Below, in pieces: positions 1 to 8,538 of a stretch of DNA of 64,000 bases. Source of the DNA: Paenibacillus sp. HB172176 (GTDB lineage Bacteria > Bacillota > Bacilli > Paenibacillales > Paenibacillaceae); assembly GCF_011947265.1 (NCBI RefSeq), contig NZ_JAATHD010000023.1, positions 1 to 64,000 on the forward strand, written 5' to 3'. A program made the position numbers and the translations under genes. Below the pieces are notes generated by a model that searched no databases, had not been told where the DNA came from, and worked only from the letters and a program-made list of their open reading frames with translations. Each line of letters opens with the position of its first letter. The first letter of the stretch is position 1.

Positions 1-84
1 CCCGAAGGCATAACTCCGCTCGACTTGCATGTATTAGGCACGCCGCCAGCGTTCGTCCTGAGCCAGGATCAAACTCTCCATAAA
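1..84 (-). rRNA. 16S rRNA, 5' end (partial)
   Basis: The reverse complement shows the universal 16S 5' region: the 27F-type stretch AGAGTTTGATCCTGGCTCAG, then GACGAACGCTGGCGGCGTGC and the start of the V1 hairpin at the left edge. Only the first ~84 nt lie in the window. The gene runs leftwards out of it, so the left edge is the start of an rrn operon. The sequence suits a Paenibacillaceae-type Firmicute, but this short piece cannot settle the genus. Confidence 0.98.
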
Positions 85-302
85 GGGAGTTTTCGTACTT
101 GGCAAAGCCAATGCGAAAAGCTCCAAGGGTAGTTCGACTTGCTCATTTTTTTTCGCTTTTTCATTATCTCAACGAAGCAAGCTTCGTTCATGTAATGAGG
201 CAGTTTCACTCGTTGTTCAGTTTTCAAAGAACAATCACATTCTCACCCGAGCCTTGTTTATCTCTCGGCCGGAATTAGAATATACCACGGATGTATTTAA
301 AT
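85..302 (-). other. rrn leader with boxA antitermination element
   Basis: This is the transcribed spacer between the rrn promoter and 16S. On the minus strand, positions 233-219 read TGTTCTTTGAAAACT, the Bacillus-type rrn boxA that recruits the NusB/S10 antitermination complex. A perfect hairpin (AACGAAG, 4-nt loop, CTTCGTT, 171-188) lies nearer the 16S. No coding region is apparent between 85 and 450. Confidence 0.8.
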
Positions 303-308
303 GGTCAA
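279..308 (-). promoter_or_regulatory. rrn operon promoter
   Basis: On the minus strand there is a -35 TTGACC (308-303) and a -10 TATATT (284-279) with an 18-nt spacer, just upstream of the boxA leader. An A/T-rich stretch beyond the -35 (309-350) could act as an UP element. Only one promoter is visible, whereas many Bacillus rrn operons have two in tandem. Confidence 0.75.
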
Positions 309-363
309 GCTTTTATCAAAAAAAATTAATTTCTATTGATTTAGTTGAAAATCATCATCATGT

Positions 364-392
364 TTGTTGAAGCAGGCTCTAACCATTATAAT
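364..392 (+). promoter_or_regulatory. glsA promoter
   Basis: TTGTTG (364-369), a 17-nt spacer and a perfect TATAAT (387-392) lie about 60 nt before the chosen glsA start. It diverges from the rrn promoter. Confidence 0.7.
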
Positions 393-450
393 TTAAATCG
401 AGGTGGTAACAGTATCGCAGCTGTTAAACTCTATGAAAGGCGGTGCGCCC

Positions 451-1413
451 ATGAACAACCATAGCCATAAAAACAACAATGATGAAATCAATCTTATAAA
501 ACAGCAACTGCCTGACTGGTTGGCAAATAGCCGTAAACGATGCGCAGACGGCAAGGTCGCGGGATATATACCGGAATTGGCGAAAGCGAACTCCGATTCG
601 CTGGGCATTCACATTATAGACGCCGCAGGCAATTCCATAACCGCAGGCGATTGCGGAATTCCCTTCACCATGCAGAGTATCTCGAAGGTATTCACCCTGT
701 TGCTTGCCTTGATGGATAACGGCGAAGACCTTGTGTTCGACAAAGTAGGAATGGAGCCGACAGGAGATCATTTCAACTCCATGCTGAAGCTGGAGCTCGT
801 TCAACCAAGCATCCCCTTCAACCCTCTCATTAACGCAGGAGCCATTGCCATCTCGTCTCTTATTAAAGGCGAAAATGCCGGTGAGAAAAACAATCGAATT
901 CTCGATTTTTTCAAACAGTTAGCGAATAACGATTCCCTCGCATACAACGACGCCGTCTTTCAATCCGAATCCCATACGGCAGACTTGAACCGTTCCATGG
1001 CATATTTTCTGAAAGATAAAGGGATTCTTAGGGGCAATGTGGACGACATTCTTAACGTATACTTTCGACATTGCTCGATCGATGTCACCTGTGCAGATCT
1101 CGCTCGAATGGCTCTTGTGCTGGCATTCGACGGAAAAGATCCGTTGAGCGGCATCCAACACATCCCGCGCAGATATGTTCAAATTGCCAAAACGTTCATG
1201 GTTACATGCGGCATGTACAATGCGTCTGGACAATTCGCCATTCAGGTCGGATTGCCCGCCAAAAGCGGCGTAGCCGGGGGCATTCTCACCTTGGTGCCGG
1301 GCAAATTCGGCATCGGAGTTGCCGGCCCTGCTCTGAACGCAAAGGGGAACAGCATTGCCGGCGTTCATTTGCTCGAAACACTCTCTCAAAATCTGAAATG
1401 GAGTTTATTCTAG
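451..1413 (+). CDS. glsA: Glutaminase A
   Basis: Hydrolyses L-glutamine to glutamate and ammonia in the cytoplasm. The 320-residue product has the usual family length. It carries the beta-lactamase-like catalytic Ser-x-x-Lys (S76-I-S-K79), an LINAGAIA segment and the glycine-rich C-terminal stretch GLPAKSGVAGGI. I chose ATG 451 because AAAGGCGG lies 8 nt upstream. A GTG at 403 and an ATG at 433 are also in frame but have no ribosome-binding site. The stop overlaps the stop of the convergent regulator gene by 4 nt. No GlnR/TnrA-type box was seen upstream, unlike glnA in this window. Confidence 0.95.
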   Translation: MNNHSHKNNNDEINLIKQQLPDWLANSRKRCADGKVAGYIPELAKANSDSLGIHIIDAAGNSITAGDCGIPFTMQSISKVFTLLLALMDNGEDLVFDKVGMEPTGDHFNSMLKLELVQPSIPFNPLINAGAIAISSLIKGENAGEKNNRILDFFKQLANNDSLAYNDAVFQSESHTADLNRSMAYFLKDKGILRGNVDDILNVYFRHCSIDVTCADLARMALVLAFDGKDPLSGIQHIPRRYVQIAKTFMVTCGMYNASGQFAIQVGLPAKSGVAGGILTLVPGKFGIGVAGPALNAKGNSIAGVHLLETLSQNLKWSLF

Positions 1414-2327
1414 ACACGCGCCGTTTCATAATAGACTTTAAACAAAATATCATGATTGTAATTGCCGAATCCTTTGCCGTACAGCGTCAAGCCGCCGATA
1501 TGCTCCGCATCGGGTTTGACGCCGAGACGGAATGTCCAATAATTCCTTTCCAGCGCGATATCGTGAATCGTCGAGGCGGATAAGGGCTGTCCATCGAGGT
1601 ATGTGCCGTCCTCCTGAATTCGAATTCGCTTAAGCAATCCGTATTGATTAATATAGTCCGGCCACCAATTAGGAGAAAATCTGCCGCGATGCTTCCCATA
1701 ATCTCCGGGACTTGTCCACGATCCGATTTCACAGCCATTGATCTCGAAGCTGATGTCGGAAGGCCAGTTATCGCTAATACCGGGAGCCTCGGAGCCAATC
1801 TCGAGCGTAATTTCCAAAGCTGAGGGCCGTTGACCCGTCAGCAGATAGTTGGGGAGCTTGTATTCCACATAGCCTCGGCCAAACCACAATATACCGGCGT
1901 TCATCCGCTCCGGTTCCATGAAATAGCGCGGATCGTCATACTGGCCGATAAGATGCTCGGATGTTGCGATTCCGCAGGTCGGAAAAATTTCATATTCGGT
2001 ATAATGGCCGACAGGCACACTTGTTTCGTGGTATTTCGACTTGTCAGAGTCCTTCTGCGGCAGCTCTATCGTTATGGAACGTTCGGCGAGCTCGCACATT
2101 TTGTGGGTTCCGCCGTCTTTGCGGACCTTTGCGGTTTTCACCAAACCGGCTTCTTCCAGTTTGCGAATATGCATCGTAACGATAGCGCTGCTAAGTCCCA
2201 AAGCGCTAGCAATATCCTTCACATTCATCGTAGCGTTCGCAAGAAGCTTTACGATTGCGAGCCTGACCTCGCTGGCCAACGCTTCATAAAGCGGCAGCCA
2301 CCTCGAATCCGTATTTGCCTCTATCAT
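1410..2327 (-). CDS. ArsR-type HTH regulator with C-terminal ligand-type domain
   Basis: 305-residue transcription factor. Residues ~10-75 form an ArsR-like winged helix (LASEVRLAIVKLLANATMNV, then AIVTMHIRKLEEAGLV). A ~220-residue C-terminal region rich in W/G/Y beta-type segments follows, which I do not recognise as a named domain. It is the second gene after abfA on the same strand (86-nt gap with a hairpin), so it is probably a local regulator of arabinoside use. AAGGAG lies 8 nt before the ATG. It lacks the cysteine metal-site signature of classic ArsR metal sensors, so a sugar or allosteric ligand is more likely (inference). Confidence 0.75.
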   Translation of the reverse strand: MIEANTDSRWLPLYEALASEVRLAIVKLLANATMNVKDIASALGLSSAIVTMHIRKLEEAGLVKTAKVRKDGGTHKMCELAERSITIELPQKDSDKSKYHETSVPVGHYTEYEIFPTCGIATSEHLIGQYDDPRYFMEPERMNAGILWFGRGYVEYKLPNYLLTGQRPSALEITLEIGSEAPGISDNWPSDISFEINGCEIGSWTSPGDYGKHRGRFSPNWWPDYINQYGLLKRIRIQEDGTYLDGQPLSASTIHDIALERNYWTFRLGVKPDAEHIGGLTLYGKGFGNYNHDILFKVYYETARV

Positions 2328-2367
2328 TATGCCACTCCTTCATAATTCCGCCCTATTTTATGAAATA

Positions 2368-2408
2368 AGGATGTCGCAAAGGCTGCCGGAGCAGCAATTG
2401 GACATCCT
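2368..2408 (-). terminator. Hairpin between abfA and its regulator
   Basis: GGATGTC (2369-2375) pairs with GACATCC (2401-2407), with an inner GCTGC/GCAGC stem. On the minus strand it is followed by TTATTTCAT. The T-tract is weak, so this may attenuate rather than fully stop read-through into the regulator gene. Confidence 0.5.
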
Positions 2409-2413
2409 TGCTG

Positions 2414-3919
2414 TTAAACCTTAATGCGGATAACATTCCATGAAGCTTTGCCGAGCGACGCGGTAATCTTACCCTCCTGGGTCATTGCCGCGTTGCCCGA
2501 GGAATGCGGCTGTACCCGATTCGGCATTTCGGCGGTGTTCGTTGCTTTCAGATCCTCATGCTCCAGCACGATATGTTCCATTATACGACCCCCTCCGAAG
2601 CTGCGCAAATCAATTTCGAAGAGCATCGCTTCCTCAAGATGACGATTGACAGCGAATACGACAACCTCCGATTTCTCTTCACTATGAATCGCAACGGTCT
2701 CCACGTAAGGAACATCAGTGAACTCGGAGCTGTCATACTTCGGCGACTTTACAAGCGGCACGAGGACCTCTCCTCTACCGAAAACACTGGCGTGCATGTA
2801 AGGGTAATAGATCGTTTGCTTCCAGGCAGATCCGCCGTTCTCCGTCATAATCGGAGCAATGACATTGACAAGCTGCGCGATGCAAGCCATCTTCACGCGA
2901 TCCGCCCGCTTCAGCATACTAATCAACATACAGCCGACCAGCAGCGCATCTTCATGCGTATAGATGTCCTCAAGCTGCGGCGGAGCAATCGTCCATGGCT
3001 CGAGCTGTTTATCCTGCTCGTGAGAGTGGAACCAAACATTCCATTCGTCAAAGGAGAGATGAATTTTTTTCTTGCCCCTCTTCTTCGCCTGGATATAATC
3101 GCAGGTCGAAATAACCGTATGAATATAATCGTCCATGCCGACCGATTGCGCCAAGAAATTCGGCGTATCGTTCTTCTGGTTGCCATAGTATTGGTGTATG
3201 GACAAATAATCGACCGTTTCATAAGCCAGGTCCAGCACCGCAGCTTCCCATTCCGGGAACGTGGCCATTCCCCTGTTAGAGCTTCCGCAAGCTACCAGCT
3301 CAATCGTCGGATCCACCCACTTCATCACTTTGCCTGCTTCGTTCGCAATCCGCCCATACTCCGTTGCAGTCTTATGGCCAATCTGCCAAGGTCCGTCCAT
3401 CTCATTGCCAAGACACCATGTTTTCACGGCATGCGGATCCTTGTAGCCGTGAGACACTCTCAGATCGCTCCAATAGCTTCCTGAAGGATGATTGCTGTAT
3501 TCGACCAAATTGCGAGCTTCGTCTACACCTCTTGTCCCTAAATTTACGGCCATCATCGCTTCTGTATTCGCTTTCTTGCACCAATCGATAAATTCATTGA
3601 ATCCGATCCAATTCGGTTCAATTGTGCGCCAAGCGAGTTCGAGCCTTCTTGGCCTTTCGTTAAGCGGGCCAACACCGTCCTCCCAATTGTATCCGGAAAC
3701 AAAGTTCCCTCCAGGATAACGAACAATCGGAACTTGAAGTCCCTTTACCAGCTCCAGCACATCGGCACGAAAGCCTTGTTCGTCCGCGGTCGGATGATTC
3801 GATTCATAGATACCTCCGTAAACGGCCCTGCCTAAATGTTCGATAAAAGAACCATAAATGCGTTCATCCACTTTCCCCACAACAAAATCCTTATCCACAA
3901 TCATTGAAGCCTTATTCAT
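2414..3919 (-). CDS. abfA: Alpha-L-arabinofuranosidase, GH51
   Basis: Removes terminal alpha-L-arabinofuranosyl residues from arabino-oligosaccharides. The 501-residue product has no signal peptide, so it is intracellular. The (beta/alpha)8 catalytic part carries acid/base Glu173 in CLGNEMDGP and nucleophile Glu292 in LSFDEWNVW, matching the spacing of Geobacillus AbfA. A beta-sandwich C-terminus ends the protein. ATG 3919 is preferred over an in-frame start 19 codons upstream because GAGGTG lies ~9 nt before it and it gives the usual N-terminus. An HTH regulator follows, and an 18-bp perfect palindrome lies upstream. Confidence 0.95.
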   Translation of the reverse strand: MNKASMIVDKDFVVGKVDERIYGSFIEHLGRAVYGGIYESNHPTADEQGFRADVLELVKGLQVPIVRYPGGNFVSGYNWEDGVGPLNERPRRLELAWRTIEPNWIGFNEFIDWCKKANTEAMMAVNLGTRGVDEARNLVEYSNHPSGSYWSDLRVSHGYKDPHAVKTWCLGNEMDGPWQIGHKTATEYGRIANEAGKVMKWVDPTIELVACGSSNRGMATFPEWEAAVLDLAYETVDYLSIHQYYGNQKNDTPNFLAQSVGMDDYIHTVISTCDYIQAKKRGKKKIHLSFDEWNVWFHSHEQDKQLEPWTIAPPQLEDIYTHEDALLVGCMLISMLKRADRVKMACIAQLVNVIAPIMTENGGSAWKQTIYYPYMHASVFGRGEVLVPLVKSPKYDSSEFTDVPYVETVAIHSEEKSEVVVFAVNRHLEEAMLFEIDLRSFGGGRIMEHIVLEHEDLKATNTAEMPNRVQPHSSGNAAMTQEGKITASLGKASWNVIRIKV

Positions 3920-3990
3920 TAGGAAGGCACCTCGCAGCACGTATTTGGAAACCAATATGCAATTATTCCATAGCATAATTAAACAATAGT

Positions 3991-4008
3991 TATTGAATTA
4001 ATTCAATA
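3991..4008. promoter_or_regulatory. 18-bp perfect palindrome, candidate abfA operator
   Basis: TATTGAATTAATTCAATA is a perfect dyad centred at 3999/4000, about 72 nt upstream of the abfA ATG in an A/T-rich promoter region. Its size and symmetry suit a dimeric winged-helix regulator, and the ArsR-type gene downstream of abfA is the obvious candidate. The link is inference. Confidence 0.55.
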
Positions 4009-4056
4009 GCAATTTTAAAATGTTAGAATTAATATTTATATTAATCTAATAAACAT

Positions 4057-4086
4057 TAAAAAAGCCAGCAATTGCTGCTTGGCTTA
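4057..4086 (-). terminator. Terminator of the histidine kinase gene
   Basis: The minus strand reads AAGCCAAGCAGCAATTGCTG followed by GCTTTTTT. This is a stem of AGCC/GGCT extended by AGCA/TGCT with a T-run, just after the kinase stop at 4099. Confidence 0.75.
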
Positions 4087-4098
4087 ATCGATTACGAT

Positions 4099-5457
4099 TT
4101 AATTCGAATTCGTTGTCCCTGTAAGTCCGGAGGGCGCAGCAGGTTTCGATTCTTCATTCCAATCCTTCTTATCTGCCGTTTCCTTGTCTTTTATTTCAGA
4201 CGCATCAACTCTATGAAAATGCAATTCGCAGATTGTGCCTTGATTCAGCTTGCTTCGAAAGAAGATTTTGCCGTCCATCGCCTTCACCAGGTTCATGACG
4301 ACCATTAGTCCAAGCCCTGTTCCCTTGTCCTTCATTGAGAAATAAGGCGTGCCAATCTGCTTCAATTGTTCGCTGCTCATCCCAATACCCGTATCTCTGA
4401 TCAGAATTTGAATCTGGCCTTGCTCCAGCCTTGAGTGAACTGTCAACAATCCTCCGTCAGCCATTGATTCGATCGCATTCTTCATAATATTAAGCATGCA
4501 CTGCTGAAATTGCTTTGGCTGCGCATGAATATACAACGCTTCATGGGACAAATGATGAGTGACGATTGACACATTTTTCTGTGCAGAAAACGGCTGCAGC
4601 CATAACACCACGCTTTCCAGCTCCTCCTTCACATTCAACGCTCTTGGAGTTTCTATACTGGGCTTCGAGAAATTCAGGTAATCGGTAATAATATTATTCG
4701 CATGGTCCAAGCCTTCGAATGCATACTTCCTGTATCGCTCGAAATTTTCTTTGCTGAGCTTGTCCACATTCATCAACTGCAAAAAACCGCGAGTCGTCGT
4801 AAGCGGATTCCTAATCTCATGCGAGATAGAAGCCGCAAGCTGAGCGACACTTTGATATTTCTCCGAGAGCACGAGATCACGTTGCAGCCGCAATTGATTT
4901 TTGATGAAAAAATAGACAAATGTAATCGATTGCGAAGCAAGAAGCGTTGACCATACCAACCATATATGAAGATCGAGAGGCAATTTCTTGCCGTAGAAAT
5001 AGTAATCCATCTGCATATACACAATGAGGTAGACGGCCGACATGGATATGGAAAAAAGGGAAAGCCGCCACTTCGATTGAATCGGATAGTTTCTATGGAA
5101 CAGACAGCTGACTGCAAAAGCAAACAGACAGCTTGCCATAATCGCTATCCAATCTCCCTTAAGCTCATATATGCCAATACCTGCAAGAAAGATAAAGTTA
5201 ATAACCGTTGATGTTCGCTTGTTATGCAACAATGTAGCTGTCCATACGACCGGCAGCATAAAGAGCGCATATACTTCGGGCTGAGCGAATTCCAGCCCAA
5301 GATAAAGCGCGGCGGTTACAATGGCGATGCCGCTGAATTGAAACTCCCGCCATCTCTGGCGGGCAAGACTGGCAGGCGACACGATCAGGAAGAGCAGGCT
5401 GGCTGCAAGCAAATATAAGAACCCATGCAGAATAGGTGACCATACCGTAGGGAACAA
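4099..5457 (-). CDS. Membrane sensor histidine kinase, sporulation-kinase-like
   Basis: 452-residue orphan kinase. The N-terminal ~190 residues hold five to six hydrophobic segments with no large extracellular loop or PAS domain. A HisKA domain follows (phospho-acceptor His ~213 in SISHEIRNP), then HATPase_c with N-box (IMKNAIESM), DTGIGMS and GTGLGL. This resembles Bacillus KinB-like kinases feeding the Spo0 phosphorelay, and no response regulator is adjacent, which fits. The first possible start, TTG 5466, abuts the AAGGGA ribosome-binding site. TTG 5457 has correct 9-nt spacing and is preferred. Its assignment to the phosphorelay is inference. Confidence 0.85.
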   Translation of the reverse strand: MFPTVWSPILHGFLYLLAASLLFLIVSPASLARQRWREFQFSGIAIVTAALYLGLEFAQPEVYALFMLPVVWTATLLHNKRTSTVINFIFLAGIGIYELKGDWIAIMASCLFAFAVSCLFHRNYPIQSKWRLSLFSISMSAVYLIVYMQMDYYFYGKKLPLDLHIWLVWSTLLASQSITFVYFFIKNQLRLQRDLVLSEKYQSVAQLAASISHEIRNPLTTTRGFLQLMNVDKLSKENFERYRKYAFEGLDHANNIITDYLNFSKPSIETPRALNVKEELESVVLWLQPFSAQKNVSIVTHHLSHEALYIHAQPKQFQQCMLNIMKNAIESMADGGLLTVHSRLEQGQIQILIRDTGIGMSSEQLKQIGTPYFSMKDKGTGLGLMVVMNLVKAMDGKIFFRSKLNQGTICELHFHRVDASEIKDKETADKKDWNEESKPAAPSGLTGTTNSN

Positions 5458-5660
5458 GTTCTTCAATCCCTTCGCATCTTCTTAGTCAAGATACAATATT
5501 ATCCATTGTTAGACTTTATTCGACAAGAACCCCCTTTCTCCTTCTTCCATAAATAATATTGAATAAAAAAATAGACGAGATTGACTCTCGTCGCTATTAT
5601 TGTAAACCAATATATTCATATTCAATTCGATCTATCACTCCAACCATAAACGCTGGCTTC

Positions 5661-6719
5661 TTAATGAATCGGCGTCATCACATAGGCGAGCAGCAAAGCC
5701 GCGGTGTTCACTACCGCATCCTTGTGCGTTCGCTCCATGCCGTGCGAAGCGTGCACGCCCGGTCCGAGCAAAGCTGCGCGGATATTGCTTCCGCCTCTTA
5801 GAGCCGCAGAAGCATCGGAGCCGTAATACGGATAGATATCGACTGCGTACGGCAGCTCTTCGCGCTTTGCAAGCTCGATCAATTTGGTCGTCATCCCATA
5901 ATCATAAGGACCTGACGAATCCTTGGCACAGATCGACACGTTCTGCTCGGAACCGGACAAATCGTCGCCAAGCGCGCCCATATCCACCGCCAGCAGCTCC
6001 GTTATATCAGCTGGAAGATAAGAGCTGCCGTGACCTACTTCTTCATAGGTGGAGATGATGATTTTCAGCGTGTGGGCCGGCGTTTTATTTTCCCGTTTCA
6101 GCCATTCCATCAATCCAAGCACGGACGCTACGCAAGCTTTGTCATCCAGATGGCGCGATTTGATCCAGCCGTTATCCAGCATCCGGGTCCTTGGGTCCCA
6201 TGAGATGAAGTCGCCGACCGATATGCCCAGCTTCTCTGTATCCTCCTTCGAGCTTACCATCTCGTCAATGCGAATTTCCATATTAGCTTCCTCGCGCTTC
6301 ATATCTCTGGCATCGCTGTATACATGGACGGATGGATGAGTCGTTAATACCGTTCCTTCATACTCGTGCCCGTCTCGCGTATGAATCATACAATATTCTC
6401 CTTCAACCGTAGCCATGGCATACCCGCCAATCGGGGTAAAGCGCAGCATCCCATTCCCTTTGATCGAACGCACCATCGCTCCGAGCGTGTCCACATGAGC
6501 GGAAATGCCGATGGTTTGCGAATCATCCTGACCTGGAATTGTGATGATTCCTGTTCCTTTGGGCGTTTGCTCCAGTGAATAACCAAGCTTTTCCGCTTCC
6601 TCTTCCATATAACCCATAATCCTCATGCAAAAGCCGCTTGGACTCGGAATGGCAAGGAGCGATTGCAGTTGAGCCATCATATAAGCAGCGTCGAGCTCCG
6701 GATTACATTTTTTTGACAT
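5661..6719 (-). CDS. M42 family metallopeptidase
   Basis: 352-residue aminopeptidase or endoglucanase-family (YsdC/FrvX/PepA-type) cytosolic enzyme that removes N-terminal residues from peptides, usually as a dodecameric shell. The di-metal site is readable: His in SAHVDTLG, Asp in LDDKACVAS, the Glu-Glu pair in STYEEVGHG, Asp in AVDMGA and His in GVHASHGMER. AAAGGAAG lies ~9 nt before ATG 6719. It stands alone between two divergent or unrelated genes. Members differ in N-terminal specificity and the sequence does not fix it. Confidence 0.9.
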   Translation of the reverse strand: MSKKCNPELDAAYMMAQLQSLLAIPSPSGFCMRIMGYMEEEAEKLGYSLEQTPKGTGIITIPGQDDSQTIGISAHVDTLGAMVRSIKGNGMLRFTPIGGYAMATVEGEYCMIHTRDGHEYEGTVLTTHPSVHVYSDARDMKREEANMEIRIDEMVSSKEDTEKLGISVGDFISWDPRTRMLDNGWIKSRHLDDKACVASVLGLMEWLKRENKTPAHTLKIIISTYEEVGHGSSYLPADITELLAVDMGALGDDLSGSEQNVSICAKDSSGPYDYGMTTKLIELAKREELPYAVDIYPYYGSDASAALRGGSNIRAALLGPGVHASHGMERTHKDAVVNTAALLLAYVMTPIH

Positions 6720-6831
6720 GAGTCTCGCTTCCTTTCGCTAATTCGTCTATTCAAGCTATATAAGGAATCTTCTATCCATTGTATAGCCTTCCCAAAGCAT
6801 ATTCAACGATATCCGGAATGTCTCTCCCTTA

Positions 6832-6860
6832 TCATAAGTTGCCCCGTGTCCACATACATA
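6832..6860 (+). promoter_or_regulatory. Candidate sigma-E promoter of spoVR
   Basis: TCATAAG (6832-6838), a 14-nt spacer, then CATACATA (6853-6860). This matches the sigma-E pattern (KMATATT, N14-15, CATACAMT) at most positions. In B. subtilis spoVR is sigma-E dependent. Confidence 0.45.
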
Positions 6861-6898
6861 TGGTATGAATCGTACTTATTCGCACGGAGGGATGAAGG

Positions 6899-8350
6899 AT
6901 GAATCAGGATGACATACGCGAACTGGAGAGATCCATTGATGAAATCACGGAAATCGCCAGCGGCTTCGGGCTCGACTTCTATCAAATGCGATACGAGATC
7001 TGCCCCGCCGATATTATCTACACCTTCGGTGCCTACGGCATGCCGACCCGCTTCAGCCATTGGAGCTTCGGCAAGACCTTCAACAAGATGAAGATGCAAT
7101 ACGACTTCGGGCTTAGCAAAATTTACGAGCTCGTCATTAATTCGAATCCGTGCTACGCCTTCTTGCTCGAAGGCAACTCGCTCATTCAGAACAAGCTGAT
7201 TGTCGCCCATGTGCTCGCCCACTGCGATTTCTTCAAGAATAACGCTCGCTTCGGCGTATCCAATCGGAATATGGTCGAGAGCATGTCCGCCACGGCTGAC
7301 CGCATTCATCAATACGAGATGGAGCATGGCACGGAAGCAGTCGAGAAATTCATCGACGCGATTCTTGCTATTCAAGAGCATGTCGATCCAACCCTGATCA
7401 AGCCTTACCAGTTGGATAAGAAGCGGTATATCGAGATGAGCAGCAAGGAGCTCGAACGAAACAAAGGTATTCATCAGGCAAGCAAGTATGATGAACTATG
7501 GGATCTCGATACGGAGGTTCGGGCCGAAGAGAAAGCGGCAGCCGAGGCCAAGGCGGAAGAAGCCAAGCGCTTCCCCCCGCGTCCCGAGAAGGATATTATT
7601 TGGTTCATCGAAGAATACTCGCCTATACTGAAGGACTGGCAGCGGGATATTCTGTCGATGCTGCGGGACGAGATGCTCTACTTCTGGCCGCAGATCGAGA
7701 CGAAGATTATGAACGAGGGCTGGGCTTCCTACTGGCATCAGCGCATCATTCGGGAGCTGGACCTGACCAGCGACGAGACGATCGAATTCGCCAAACTGAA
7801 TTCTTCCGTCGTCGTGCCGTCGCGCAACAGCCTCAATCCGTATTACCTCGGTTTGAAGATCTTCGAGGATATCGAGAAGCGCTGGGACAATCCGACGATG
7901 GAGGAACAAGAAAGATTCGGGCGGGTGCCCGGCAAAGGTCGCGAGAAGATCTTCGAGGTCCGCGAATTCGATTCGGACATCTCGTTTCTGCGTAATTATT
8001 TGACCAAGCAGCTTGTAGACGATCTGGATCTGTATATTTTCGAGAAGAAGGGGCCCGAATGGAAAATTACCGACAAAGGCTGGGAAAATATTCGAGACCA
8101 GCTCGTCTATTCGAAGGTTAACGGCGGCTTCCCGACCTTGCTCGTGAAGGACGGCGACTTCAATAGGATGGGAGATCTGTATCTGCTTCATCAATACGAG
8201 GGCGTGGAGCTGGATCTGAAGTATGTCGAACGCACGCTGCCGTATGTCGTCCGGCTATGGGGCAAGAACGTGCATCTTGAAACGATGGTCGAGGACAAAA
8301 AAATCGTGTTCAGCTGCGACGGTAAGAAGACGAGCCGGAAGTTTGTTTGA
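6899..8350 (+). CDS. spoVR: Stage V sporulation protein R
   Basis: 483-residue SpoVR family protein, needed for normal spore cortex formation in B. subtilis; its biochemistry is not established. Family features include the N-terminal YEICPADIIYTFGAYGMPTR region, HVLAHCDFFKNN and MNEGWASYWH. A lysine/glutamate-rich linker (EEKAAAEAKAEEAKR) lies near residue 210. GGAGG lies 9 nt before ATG 6899. The functionally linked kinase gene prkA lies 14.5 kb away on the opposite strand. In enterobacteria the spoVR homologue ycgB is co-regulated with the prkA homologue yeaG. Confidence 0.95.
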   Translation: MNQDDIRELERSIDEITEIASGFGLDFYQMRYEICPADIIYTFGAYGMPTRFSHWSFGKTFNKMKMQYDFGLSKIYELVINSNPCYAFLLEGNSLIQNKLIVAHVLAHCDFFKNNARFGVSNRNMVESMSATADRIHQYEMEHGTEAVEKFIDAILAIQEHVDPTLIKPYQLDKKRYIEMSSKELERNKGIHQASKYDELWDLDTEVRAEEKAAAEAKAEEAKRFPPRPEKDIIWFIEEYSPILKDWQRDILSMLRDEMLYFWPQIETKIMNEGWASYWHQRIIRELDLTSDETIEFAKLNSSVVVPSRNSLNPYYLGLKIFEDIEKRWDNPTMEEQERFGRVPGKGREKIFEVREFDSDISFLRNYLTKQLVDDLDLYIFEKKGPEWKITDKGWENIRDQLVYSKVNGGFPTLLVKDGDFNRMGDLYLLHQYEGVELDLKYVERTLPYVVRLWGKNVHLETMVEDKKIVFSCDGKKTSRKFV

Positions 8351-8386
8351 TGACCTTGTGAAAGGCAATATGTTGAAAAGCACGTG

Positions 8387-8410
8387 GGAGCTCCTGGCGG
8401 GGCTCCTTTT
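8387..8410 (+). terminator. Weak terminator after spoVR
   Basis: GGAGC (8387-8391) pairs with GCTCC (8402-8406), followed by TTTT. The stem is only 5 bp. Confidence 0.45.
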
Positions 8411-8472
8411 GTCTACTTTCGCCCACTATATTGTTCATTTAGCTGGAAATCCCTCACCGCCCACTATAAGCC

Positions 8473-8492
8473 AAAAACCGCCAAACGGCGGT
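8473..8492 (-). terminator. Terminator of the sugar-binding protein gene
   Basis: ACCGCC (8477-8482) pairs with GGCGGT (8487-8492) over a 4-nt loop. On the minus strand the stem is followed by TTTTT. Confidence 0.75.
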
Positions 8493-8538
8493 CTTTGCGG
8501 TGTTATGAGGAAGCACAATTTCTGCTCTTTCCTCCGGC

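Noticed and set aside
2504..3484. 326-codon open frame antisense to abfA
   Set aside because: Shadow of a GH51 gene with both catalytic motifs intact on the other strand.
8420..8468. Direct repeat CGCCCACTATA at 8420 and 8458
   Set aside because: Two copies of an 11-mer in a terminator spacer with no symmetry or promoter link; likely chance.
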